DNA of 64,000 nt from the NCBI RefSeq assembly GCF_001411555.2, contig NC_049904.1:32191370-32255369 (forward strand). The letters are read 5' to 3'. Origin of the DNA: Juglans regia. Its lineage: Eukaryota > Streptophyta > Magnoliopsida > Fagales > Juglandaceae. Below, piece after piece: positions 46,874 to 59,600 of the stretch. Position 1 is the first letter of the stretch, and each line of letters starts with the position of its first letter. The notes beneath the pieces are model-generated. The model ran no database searches. It was not told the DNA's origin and was given only the letters and a program-made list of their open reading frames with translations. Position numbers and translations under genes: made by a program.

Positions 46874-46977
46874 CTTTTGTTCCCAAAGCAGAGACACCCA
46901 AATCGAAAGAGTGAAGGTAGAGTAGCTTGATGCTATAGAAGTACCTGAGTCTTTCTTAATTGTAGGTTGCCAGAAAC

Positions 46978-47096
46978 CTAAAACGGGGGAAGAAACAGCG
47001 TCAAAGCCGTTACTCAATACCATACAAAGTTACCTAAACAATCATACATACATGCATACATACATACATATACATATATACATACGTACACATACA

Positions 47097-47151
<55 letters not shown>

Positions 47152-47795
47152 TACGATTTGAAGGGGGAAAAAGCTGAGATATTCGGATAAGAGTAAAAAA
47201 TATAAAAAAACAGAGACCATTTAAAACTATATTTTAAGAATCGCAAAGGACGATGATAAATATAAACACCAATGGTAAGCGCTGAGAACCTCAGATCTTT
47301 TGGCAGAAGAAATTTTGAAGTTTCACGGGTACAAAACGACCTAGGAACGTCAGATCTAAATGATCGAAACCTTTTAAACCAAAACCAGAAGGAAACGGTG
47401 TTTCAAGCCACTAAAAGTACAATCATGTCGGCATTTTTTAGATCAGAGTGCAGAGGAAACAGACATTCAAATGTTGTGCAGGGTTGCCGGAAAAAACGGC
47501 AAAGCATATGCGAGAAAAAAAAAAAAAAACAGCATTCTTCTTTCATTAAATGCCGACCCTTAGAAAATGAAAACCTGAAACACAACCGGTTCAAACTTAT
47601 CCATCTGCCTCAGTTGCTTAAATCATTTTCTTCCCCAGACAAAAGCGACATTAGAAAAACTATAATGCTCATAAATACGGTTTACATTTCCCAAACTTTC
47701 TCGGCAACCAAACAGGGACTCAAAAAAAAGCTTAACAAAAAGGAAAGGGTTAGAAACGAGACCTCGAATAAAGCAAAGAGGTTTCGAGTTGTTAC
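46978..47795 (-). other. Predicted 5'-UTR intron of the MCTP3/4-type gene
   Basis: On the minus strand the donor reads CTTCAAG/GTAACAAC at 47796/47795 and the acceptor CCCCCGTTTTAG/GTTTCTGG at 46978/46977. Both are strong plant splice sites. The intron is about 818 bp and contains a long CATA/TACATA microsatellite. The upstream exon is CT-rich on the gene strand (about 47,800-48,050), as expected for a 5' UTR. Confidence 0.65.
47041..47152. repeat. Compound (CATA)n / (CATATA)n microsatellite
   Basis: About 110 bp of CATA tetranucleotides passing into CATATA hexanucleotides, inside the predicted MCTP 5'-UTR intron. It is probably highly variable between individuals. Confidence 0.95.
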
Positions 47796-48096
47796 CTTGA
47801 AGATAGACGATGATTACCGAAACCCTAGACCGACAACCTCCTTGAAGCTGCAACGGAGTTCATTTGAAGCAAACGGAAATGGAGTTTGGTTGACGAGGCC
47901 GAAGTGAGATAAACAACGAAGGGGAGAGAGAGAGGGGGGGGAATGTAGAAAGTGCGAGAGAGAGCTTTTGCTTTTGCTTTTGCTTTTGTCTGTGGGAGTG
48001 GGGGGTGGGAATGGGATCTGATGAATATGTGAGAGATATACACAGAACAGAGAAGGTACCGTCTCTCTCTTTTTTGATTGTGTACGTGAATGAGAG

Positions 48097-48322
48097 AGAG
48101 CCTGATGCTGTACAGTAGGAAGTGGGACCCGGGTCAAGCGTGCGTAGGACTACGGTCGGGCCTATCACGTGCGAAAAACGTTGGTTGTTTATGGGACAAC
48201 TGCGGCGGTGTGGCGGTTTTAACAGCGTCATTGGATTCCCCAGTTTGGTCGACTGTAATTCAAGTACTATTAGGTCATTTTACCATTATTTGGATGCCAA
48301 TTCTACCCTTCCACTTTTTGAG

Positions 48323-48369
<47 letters not shown>

Positions 48370-50635
48370 CAAATTTAAGTTTACGATTCATTTCAAGTTA
48401 TCACTATTTACAATTATCTCAATTTATTTTCAAATCATAACGAGATCTAAGTTTAGAAAAAGAAGTTTCCAACCCCATACTCCTATTCGAGAGAATATGA
48501 ATTATATGGTCACAAATATTTAGCGGGCATCACTTTTTAAATTGATGGAATTGGAACATATGTAAAGCTGAAAAGGAATTAGATTGTTTAATGAATAGGC
48601 AATATTTTGATTTTTCATTAAAATAATTAATGATTGAATTTTCTCTCTATGTATTAAAAAAAATTACTAAAATAACTAAGGATCGACGTCTAAAAAAAAA
48701 AACTGAAAAGGATTTGGGTTGGGTATTTATAACGAGCAAAATGGGAATTTCACTGGCCGAGGATGTGATTTATAATAATAATAAATTATTTGAAACCTCC
48801 AGAACATGACATACATGTCACTTTGGAGTTGCAGCGACACATCATCAAAAGTATTCTTCTTTAGCAAGTTAGTTTCTGTGAATAATATTAAAAAAATAAT
48901 TAAATAAATAAATAAATAATAATAATAACATAATAAATAGTAATAAAATATTCTTAATACTTAAGAGGTGTCAGTCGCATCAAAAAATGTTAAAAGAATT
49001 ATAATAAATATATTTTTTCGTTTTTAAAAGAGAAATGCAAGCAACAAAAAAATCTCATAAAGATAAACTCATAAATTAATGAGAATTGATATGGTATTTT
49101 ATATTGTATAGTCACTTTTATTATAAAATAAATCTAAATAAAATTATATTAATTTATAATTACTTTTATATAATATTTTTGTGGCTATAATAATTCTTAT
49201 CTTTAAATCATTTACAATCTAACATATCAGAATATCTATAAATAGTAGATCTAATGTACAATATTTTACAATTTTTATAATATTTACAATTATGAAATAC
49301 ACAAATGCCATACATTTTTTTTAAAAAAAATTAGTAAATATAAAATTTATATAAAAAATTAATTATTTAATAATTAACCTTATTCTTTAAAAAAATATGC
49401 ATAACTATGACATTTGCACAACCTATTATTTATCTAACATTACTCTTAAAAAAATATCGGATGCTTTAAATTATTTCAAACAAATCCAACATCGGCCCAA
49501 TCACGTGGCTCGGACACTCTCAGCCCAATTTGTTTTAGGCCTACTATAGACTTAAACGATATACGAAATGGGGGAGTTGCAAGATTTGTGTTGGTCATGA
49601 CTTATGTACTCATCATCAATTTTATTATCGTCTTTTTATTATTTTATGATGTAATATTAAATAATTTACAATTATTTATTATATTTAATTATTTATTATA
49701 TTTAATTTATTAGCCTATCACTTGATGTCACATCAAGAAATATTGTGAAAATAATAATAAATATATTTTTTCTAGTACTAAATATATGATTGAGAGAATT
49801 ATCCTTAATTAATAAAAATCACTTTAGCTTGGCTCTATTGAATAATAAAAAAATATACTCATTATCTTTATACCACATATTACGTATAGTTTTTTTTACT
49901 AAATGCATGGTGAATAGATAATGAATAGAAAAATTATTTTAGTTTAACAATAATAAAACAAAATAAAAATAAAAAAATCAAAGTGTTGTGTGTGATGTAA
50001 ATATGATAAGTAGAAGGGCTCTTGAATAATTAATAAATCATGAAATTATTGTCTTTGTCATAAAATAAATATGTAATTAATAATTTGTTATTTTTAATTA
50101 TATTAACGGATCTAATGCATTTTAACTATTTTTATTAATTATGTAAATGAAAATAATCAAACTTAAGATAAAGGAAAGAAAATTTCAATACATTTATTAA
50201 CCTAAATTGGTTTAATTTTATTTTAAGTTCCAATGTATTTTAGAGAAATTGATATGATAAAAGTAAATTCATAAATTAGTATCATCTAATAGAAAAATAT
50301 TATATATATTTAAGAAAAATTTATAAAAAAATTTATTTTTTTAAATGTCAATTATTAATACGTTAAAAATTATGAAATTTTAAATTTAAAAAAGAATTAA
50401 CAAAATAAGTGTTATAAATAAAAATATAAGTACATTCAACAGTACAGATTCGTTTATCATCTTCTTTGACTTCCATTTCTGATTTCTCTCCCATCATCAA
50501 ATAGCACAAGGCCACGCAGTCACTCCCCCTGGACTTCCACACATCCAATCCCCCCCCCCCTTCTCTCTCTCTCAATTTTCATCTCTCTCGAAGATCTGCA
50601 ACACTGCAACTCCAGGCTCTCTCTCCTCCCAAGCC
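48097..50635. other. Divergent intergenic region between MCTP3/4 and TBCCD1
   Basis: The two genes are transcribed away from each other, so both promoters lie here. The DNA is mostly AT-rich. A MITE-like block at 49,060-49,200 resembles those at 6.5 and 26.7 kb. A CT-rich tract with a C run (50,550-50,575) directly before the TBCCD1 ATG is probably its 5' UTR. No other gene is supported. Confidence 0.5.
48324..48366. repeat. (ATT)14 microsatellite
   Basis: An uninterrupted ATT run of about 43 bases in the spacer upstream of the MCTP gene. Confidence 0.95.
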
Positions 50636-53600
50636 ATGAGCGACCCCATTGAGACATCGATATCTTCATCGTCTTCGGCAGGAGACCCGAATTCGAATCC
50701 GAACCCGATCTCTCTACTCCACCCTCGGCGGGAGCCTTTCGAGCATGGCCTGCTCCCAATCCCGAAGCTCGTTTTCACCGACCCGACCCAAACCCTAATC
50801 CCCATCAAGCAAACCCTCCTCTCCTCCTCCACGAACACTCGCCGAGTCGACTCCGCCGCCCTCTCCCAATCCCTCCAGATCTCCCCTGACCACGCCTGCC
50901 TCGTCCTCGACACCCTTGCCTCCGTCCTCCACTCCGACTCCGATCCGCTCGTCAGCTCCAAGCCCGACGAGATTAACTCCTCCTCCGCCGACGTGCACGA
51001 TCTGCTCCTCTTCCTTTACATCCAGTCCTACAAGAAATTGCTCCCAAGGACGCACAAGGACTCAGCCGCAGTCGCCGATGTCTGGCCCTCCACCTCCGCC
51101 TTCGATGGCTACTTGTCCGCTCTCTCGCCTCTTCAGGTGATTTTGGTTATCTCCATCAATCTTTTACAATGTGGGTCAAATTCGAAATGCATAATTCGTC
51201 CTTGACTACGTTCTCTCGGAACTTAGTTTTTGAATGCGCATTGGAAGCTAATTATTTGCGAGGAGTTTGCAATTTGTAATCGGCTTGTTGGCTTTAGTGT
51301 TAATTTATCAGGAACGAATTCTGTGTCGGAACATTTTCATTGATCTTCTTTCAATTGATTTCCATTTCATTTTCTTCCTACCTTTTCATTGAACTTGTTT
51401 GCTCTATGTTTCTGAAATGTTGCTTATAAGTTTCCGTTAATTTTTTCAATTGGATTCAAAATGAATTTGCATGAATTTTCCTAGTTTCACCTTTATCAGT
51501 GAAAATGAAGTTTTGGTTTTTTTCATAGGCTGAAACATGATTTGAAGGTCCTGGCTACGCCATGCTTTCAATTCAAAATCTGGAAAGCTGCAGGGATGAC
51601 ATAAAGAGGGCGCCTTGCTGTGTTGCACTGAAAAGCAAGGACCTAAGAGAAGAGCTTCTTCTCTGAGGTTTCTTCAGGCCCATCAAACAAAACTCTTATT
51701 TATCTATGGAAATCCAAGTACTCAAAAAACACGTTTTCTTAACATAGTATAAAAAATCATAAGAATTTATATTTCTCACCTAACTTAATACAAAATTTCA
51801 GTTTTTTGCAACCATGTCTATTGAACCTAAGGGCTTTTTTGAGAAGTGAGATGATCTCATCTCATATTAAAACTTCTCATAATTTTCTTCTCAAACGTCA
51901 CTCGAACAAATACACTTTTCAATTTCACATATTCAATTTTTCTATCCAATTATTACCATATCATTACTTCCCAAACTTCCACACAAAACACAAAAAGCAA
52001 TACAACTTTTTCAAATTTCAAAACAAAATAATATTAAAAAATAATATTATAACAATATTATAACTTTCTAATTTTTTTATTCAATTTTTTTCCTCTTATT
52101 TTTCAAAACCCAATAAAATATTTTAACTCAAACTATTTCACAACTATTTACAAAATTCTTATATCTTCTCATTACCCAAACATTTCCCAAGTCCATGTGA
52201 TGTACTGTTCCTGTCCATGTGATGTACTGTTCCTGATTAACTGTTGTCAACCATTGTGTGTGGACTTACCAAGTTTTTTAACTGTCGAACCATATCTGTT
52301 TAACCTAAGGCCTCGTTTTGTTTTGGGATTTGAAAAAATTGAATTGTTTATTATATTTTGTGTGGGAGTTTGAAAAAGTTGTAATGATTATAACATATAA
52401 AAAAAAAAGTTGTAATGATTATATGAGATGAGATGGTTTGATTTTGTGTAACCAAATCAGTCCTAGGTTTTGTTCAATTAAAAGCTCATGAATTCTGTAT
52501 CACATAACTCTGACTTAGTTTGTTTTACATATTTTGTGCTGAATACCTGGACTAAATCTCTTAGTATGCTAGATTTCATTTCCTGTCATAGTTCTCATTC
52601 CATATTTAGTTGTTGGAAACTTTAATCGTCACTGGGACCTTTGATTTTAGTTATTTGACTAATTATAGTCAAATTTATTTAAAGCTTGGTGTTCCATCAT
52701 ATGGCAGCTTGTACGGAGCAACAGCCGCCGGTTTGTTCCATCACAGGCTGATGAAGAGGCTCATCAGTTGTCATATCTTCAAAAGCACTTGGCTAACATT
52801 CTCTCTCTCTTAGCTGAACCTGTGGAGGGGGAAGACGAAGAATCTCTGGTTTGTAAAACTGTGGCCTTTTTGCAAACTTAGTTTGGTAGAGCGTTTGCAT
52901 CTTCTTTACTTTTTTATTCTCCTTGTATTCAGTACATAGTAAATTATGTTCATTAGACATAGAATTTAGTGCTAGTTTTTCTATTTTACTTTTTGCCGTT
53001 GTCTCTTCCTCGATAATAGTTTCAGCTTGGACACAATTCTGTACTTTATTACATATTCTGTTGTGGAATTGGAGTTGAAATTCTTAAGCGGTTTATGGGA
53101 CCGCCTTTGAAGCCAAAAATCAAATATTCTACACATAATTGGGCCTCTTGAGAAATAATTTGGTATCTTAGAATCTCTGGGAAAGAACGTTGGAAGCTAT
53201 AAGGAGTACAGTTTCTACAATTTCTCATTTCATTATATCCACCAAGTTTTCCTGGCAATGACATAAACATGAATATAATGAATTTGCACAATGGTTTGTG
53301 TACTTTTCTCTTAACTAATATCAGGTGGAAGCACCTGGGCCACTCCTTTGCTATACTTTGACATGACAGTTATTTTGCCAATTCCCTGCTAAACATGTAA
53401 ACTGAAGGTCCGTAGTTCGATCCTGCGTGGGTGCAGTCATGCATTCTCTTTGCACCTGTAAATTCTTCAAATTGTTAGGAGGAATCTCTTAGTAAAACTC
53501 TTTAATACACTTTTCTCTTTGTACATTTTTCCTCTGTTCTCATGCACGCACGTAATCCCATCTCCAGAGCTTCTCGCTGGAGTTGATTCTCTCTTCCTTT

Positions 53601-56600
53601 CCTTTCCTCTCTCTCTTTTGTTTCTTTTCTTCCTTTTCCTGCTAACGTTTACAAAGCTACCAAGATGGAAGGTGGTGGGAGTTTTATGGGAGTGAACAAA
53701 ATGGGTCTCTCTAAGGAGTTGGTCATAGACTCTAAATATTTTACTCTCGTGAAAAAGGGGGGCAGCTTGGTAATTACAGAGAGGAGTTGGAGGGTGGTGG
53801 CTAAGGTGCTTCTGGGACCTTCATCAGTGTAGTGGCTGGCTAAGGCCATTGAAGCATGCTCAAAGGAAGAAAAAATGAATTTTTAAACCACAGTCCAGGA
53901 AGGCAACCACAACTTTATAGCACAACGTTGTTCGAATGATCGAGGTCGCTATATGGCGGTGGTGAAATTTGGTGGTGGAGGGAGGAGGAATTTTATCTTC
54001 GTTCCTGAGAAAGAGGGTAATGGCTGGAATAGGATGGGGGAGGCGCTGCGGGACTTTTTCTTCGACAGGAGAAGCACCCACAACGACAAAAACAAGAAGA
54101 GGAAGATGGCCACGGCTCAATCACAACATCATTCCTACAGGGAGGCACTGATGGTGGAGCATCCCCGTGTCTTGGAATGGGAATGACGACATGCTAGGAC
54201 AGAGGTGCGGCTATGGGACATGGCTCTAACAGAGAGTTGCGTCTAGTACAGTGGCAGGGGGGTGGAAGCAGACACGTAGGTGGCGTGGCAGAGGGGGAGA
54301 CTCTGAATTTCTTGCTGGAAGCTAAGGCTCAACTGGAAGACTTGTAAAACAAAATAGACTGGTTAATAAGGAAAGAGATGGGCTCGGACAGTAATGGGCC
54401 CTACGTGGGCATGGATGTGGGTGCTAAGCAAATTAGTGCTAGGCCTCAGGCAAATAGGCATGAGCTCACAAATGTTTGGCCTCATCTTGTGGGGAACTCA
54501 AGGGATAATTGGCTTAAGGGGCTTAAGCCGAATAACTTGGGATGCAGTGGAAATGAGCCTGTTAATTACAAGGCCCCAGCTCATCGAGCATTACACCACT
54601 TGGAGAATCCGTAAGGAGGGAAACCTGCGACCTGCCACCAACGGTAACTCTACAACCTTGCCGAATAACATATCGGAAGCACCACATTCGTGGTGGGCCC
54701 TGTGCCGGTGGTCCAGACAGCTCTGACAATGGTGGTGGAGCAGATATTACCGTCGCACGAAGAGGAAAAAGAAGAAATACTGCCACCGCTAGCTTTATTC
54801 CCCGATTTATGCGCACAGAACCTGTTGATAGTCAACATGGAAACAACACCTTCCCAGATGGAGGCCTCATTTGCTTCTGTCGAGCATCTTGAGGTGTTAT
54901 TGAAAGGTGGGGACGAGAGGAGTTTGGATTTCGTTGAGGACAGTGTTGCGGGGCTACCTCAAAGGCTCATAGAGGTTAGTGATGATGTAGTTTTGGATCC
55001 TGACACCAGTATGATTACCCATTTCTCTGATAATGTGGAGATCAACATGGATACTGTGGTCGAATGGGAAGGACATAACCTGTTTGGGGTGGGGGAGGGA
55101 GATGCTGGTGAAAAGGATCCATTTCCACTGAACTGTCTGTTACCAAATGAGTTCAAGATCTCTGACTGTGTGCTAAAAAAGGTAAAGGATATTCAACATG
55201 TTGTGGGAATGGAGTGTGTGGGTTATGAAGAGTAGTTTATGACCCTTCTCACAACCATTGAGGTGGGTCATTCTCAATCCAAGAAAGCTAGATCCTAGAA
55301 ACAAAGGGAGCTTAAGAGACTTAAATGGTCATTGAATGAGGGTAGCTCAAGCCGTGATAGGTCCAAAGGGAAGCGTACTGTTGTTTCTTTATGAAGCCGA
55401 AAATTGTGTCTTGGAATGTTCGCGGGCTGAATGAGGTTAATAAGTGCCTTCGTATAAAAAACTTGTTTCGGGAATAGAAGGTGGATATTGTTTGTTTACA
55501 AGAAACCAAGTTGAAATTGGTGACCAGAAAACTAGTGAGAAATGTGTTGAGTTGCCCGCATGTAGATTGGGTTTATCTGGCTTTGAATGGGGCATCGGGT
55601 GGTATTATTGTGATCTGGGATAAAAGGGTGGTGGAGAAAATAAAGGAGTTTGTAGGGGAATACATAGTGGTCTGTTCTTTTAAGATGGTGGAGGATAATT
55701 TCTTGTAGGCTTTTGCAGGTATATATGGACCGAATGTTGACAACATCAGAAGTCGTTTGTGGGAAGAACTTGCTGGAATACATAGCTGGTGGGACCTCCC
55801 TTGGTGCATAGATGGTGATTTTAACTTAATAAGGTTCCTTAGTGAAAGATCTGAAGACAGTCGCCTACACCCAGCCATGACAAATTTTTCAGATTGCATT
55901 TTTTGCTTGAACCTGGTGGATCTCCCTTTAATAGGTGGTCCTTTTACACATGGTCTCGGCTGGACATATTCCTAATATTGCCGGATTGGGAAAGTCATTA
56001 TTCAGAGGTCTGTCAGAAGAGATTGTCGCGCTTATGCTTGGATCACTTTCCCATATTTTTGGATGGAGGTAGTATTCAAGGAGGTCGTCACTATTTTAAG
56101 TTCAAAAGCATGTGGCTTAAAAGCGAAGGCTTCGTGGACAGGGTAAGACATTGGTGGTCATCCTATAAGTTCCATGGTTACCCCCTCATATTCTTGCAGG
56201 CAAACTAAAAGCTTTAAAGAATGATTAGCTTTGGAGTTTTCAAACATTTGGTGACATAGGGGAGCAAAAGAAAACCATGATGGAGGAATTATAGAATCTT
56301 GAGAGGATTACTGACGATAGAGTCTTCACCTCAGAGGAAGTCTCACGTAAGGCAGAGCTGGCCTCAGAGTTGGAAAGAGTATATTATCTTTAGAGATCTC
56401 TTGGTGACAGAAATCAAGAGCATTTTGGTTGAAAGAAGGAGATCAAAGCACAAAATTCTTCCATAGAGTGGCTAATTCTCATAGGAGACCTATTACATTG
56501 TGCTTAATAAAACTTTTAACTTATAAAAAAAAAAAATTCTCATAAGAGAAATAATACCATTGAGATGCTGAAAATCAATGGTAGAGACTTCACAGAAGCT

Positions 56601-59600
56601 TCTGTGATCTGGGAACATGTGAGTTTCTTTGAACATTTAGTTACAGAAGGAGAGGGATGGAGACCAAAATTAGATGGACTCGGTTTTGATTCTATTGAGC
56701 CACAAACAGCGTCTTGGTTAGAAAGATCTTTTGAGGAAGAGGAGGTATATGATGTGGTCAGAAGAATGGTGAAAGATAAAGCACCATGTCCAGACGGCTT
56801 TTCGATGGGGTTTTTTCAAACATGTTGGGAGGTAGTGAAAGAGGACATTATGAATGTGTTCCAGGAATTATTTTTAGCTAGTAAGTTCAAGAAAAGTCTG
56901 AATGTTACTTTTATTGCTTTGATCTCGAAGAAGACCAGAGCATCGGAAGTGAAGGACTTTAGGCCCATTAGCCTCATAATTGGGGTATACAAAATCATTT
57001 CCAAGGTGCTTGCAAATAGGCTAGGGGTGGTCATAGGTAAGATAATTTCAAAGCCACAAAATGCTTTTATAAGGGGTTGCCAAATCCAGGATTCTGTCCT
57101 AATAGCCAATGAATGTCTGGGACTCTGGATGGTAGATTAAAGTCTGGTATTGTAGGGATTATTTGTAAGCTTGATATGGAAAATGCATATGATCGTGTAA
57201 ACTGGGACTTCCTCCTTTATTTATTGAAGAGATGTGGCTTTGGGGAGAAATGGTGTATGTGGATCAGATGGTGCATTTCAACGGCAAGATTCTCAGTTAT
57301 GATCAGTGGCAGTCCAGAGGGTTTTTTCAACAGCTTTCAAGGCTTAAGACAGGGAGATCCCCTGTCCGCTCTTCTTTTTGTTGTCATCATGGAGGCACTG
57401 AGTAGGATGTTATCGGTTGTGGTTAGCAACGGTTTTATGGTTGGATTTTTAGTGGGTGATCCAAATAAGGGCCTTATCTCAACACACTAATTTTCTGCGA
57501 GGCAGAGCAAGACCAACTTAGGGCACTGAAGGCGCTTCTTCTATGCTTCGATCAATAAATTAGAGTTGGTGCTAGTTGGGAACGTCAATGCTACTCGGCA
57601 ATTGACCAGCACACTTGGGTGTAAGGTCGTTTCTCTTCCTATGACATATTTGAGATTACCTTTGGGGGCTGCATCAAGGTCCTTATCTATTTGGGATGTA
57701 GTTATTGAGAAATAGAACGAAAATTGGTACGGTGGAAGAGATTGTATATGTCAAAAAGAGGCCGAGTGACTCTTATCAAGAGTACTCTCTCTAACTTACC
57801 GATTTATTTTCTGTCTTTATTTCCAATTCCAGCTTGCGTGGCACAGATTGAAAAACTTGATATCTTATGGAGTGGGATGGGAGATGAATTCAAGTTTCGC
57901 CTAGTTAGTTGGGATAAGGTGTGCAGACCAATTCTGTCAGGTGGGCTGGGGATAAAGAACTTGAGAACGTTTAATCGGGCACTTCTTGGGAAATGGCTTC
58001 GGAGATACAATATGGAACCAGAAGTCCTCTGAAAATTAGTGGTTGATTGCAAACATGGCAGTTTATGGGGGGTTGGTGTACTAGAGAGGGGAATGGGTCC
58101 TATGGTGTGGGGGTTTGGAAGCAAATAAGACGAGAGTGGGAGGTGTTTACTTGCCATACTAAATTTATGGTGGGGGAGGGTACTCGTATAAAATCTGGGA
58201 GGGACATTTGGTGTGGGGAGGAGGCTCTAAATGACTCTTTCCCATCCTTTTCCCGAGTGTCATGTGATCAAGAAGTTTCTACGGCAGACCTCATGGTTCG
58301 TTCAGGGGACCAAGTCCAATGGAATTTCACCTTTAGTAGAGCAGCCCAAGATTGAGAAATAGACAGTTTCAAGGCTTTTTTCAGCCTAGTGTACTCTACA
58401 AAGCTGAATGGACTGTGCGACGATAAGCTATGGTGGACACCTGCAAGTAAGGGTACTTTCTCGGTTCACTCCTTCTATAAGTCCCTTACACTTCTACCAA
58501 ATACTCATTTCCCATGGAGAAGACTGTGGAGGAATAAGGCACCTCCCAAAGCACTCTTTTTCACTTGGATAGCAGCCCTGGGTAAGATTTTGACTACTAA
58601 TAATATGCGAAAGTGCCGAGTAATTATTTCAGATTGGTGTTGTATGTGCAAGAAAGCTGGCTAGATAGTGGATCATCTCTTGCTACATTGTGAGACAGCT
58701 AGAGCCATGTGGAGCGAAATGTTCAGTCGAATAGGGTTAAACTAGGTTATGCTTGCTACAGTGGTTGAGTTATTGGCCAGTTGGGTGGTGTCGGGTGGTG
58801 CTCTACAAATCAAAGCTGTGTGAAAGATGATCTCTATCTGCATTATGTGGTGCCTATGGCGAGAGCGTAACAAGCGGACATTCGAAGCCAAGGAGCGGAC
58901 ACTAGAGGAGCTTCGAGCTTTATTTTTTCACACCTTATTTCTTTGGGCTATAGCTGTAGATTTTAATGGCCTAAATGTTCATGATTTTCTTGTTTCTTCT
59001 ATAGTGACCTATCTTATCTCTTGTATACCATCTTGTGTACTTGGGCTATGTCTATCCTTATTAATACTACCGTTTACTTATTAAAAAAAAACATATTGTT
59101 TATTTGTTGGGCTTCACCAATGTTTATGTGGATGGAACCATTACCTTTTCTGTTATTGAAAAAAATGCATTACAGGGTTATGATTTAATTTGACTACCAA
59201 ATCCAAATTATTTAAATATTGAACTTCACTTTCACTTGCTAATTATCATTGATGTTTGTCTTTCATTCTATTGTTTTGTCTGTGTTTGTTAGCATTCCTC
59301 TGGCCTCCTTATAATTTGCTAATTTACTCGATTGTTTTAGGTTTTGACTATGGATAGATTTGAGCACCTTGGGTTTCTGATTCAATTTGGTGATAAGGGA
59401 CCTGAAGAAACTCAGCTGAGTCAACATGCTCCATTTTTTGCAAATTCAGATCCTGACATGCCTGCTGTACCTGTTCCTGCAGCACAAGTTCACGAGTGGC
59501 TTCTACAGAATATAGCTTCTGCTTTGGAACATATTTCAGAAAGGGCTTCTCTTAAAGAAAATGGCCCAGCTAGTGCCTCTGATCAGGATGTTTCTATGGC

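Noticed and set aside
44609..46930. Multiple plus-strand frames up to 134 codons across the MCTP3/4-type gene
   Set aside because: All are shadows of the conserved minus-strand coding exon.
46874..47023. 50-residue upstream extension of the MCTP3/4 protein
   Set aside because: Homology begins at MQIRPPPEDF, and a strong acceptor at 46978 lies within the extension, so it is 5' UTR.
47272..47907. 211-codon plus-strand frame
   Set aside because: It overlaps the predicted 5'-UTR exon and intron of the MCTP gene on the opposite strand and has no recognised family.
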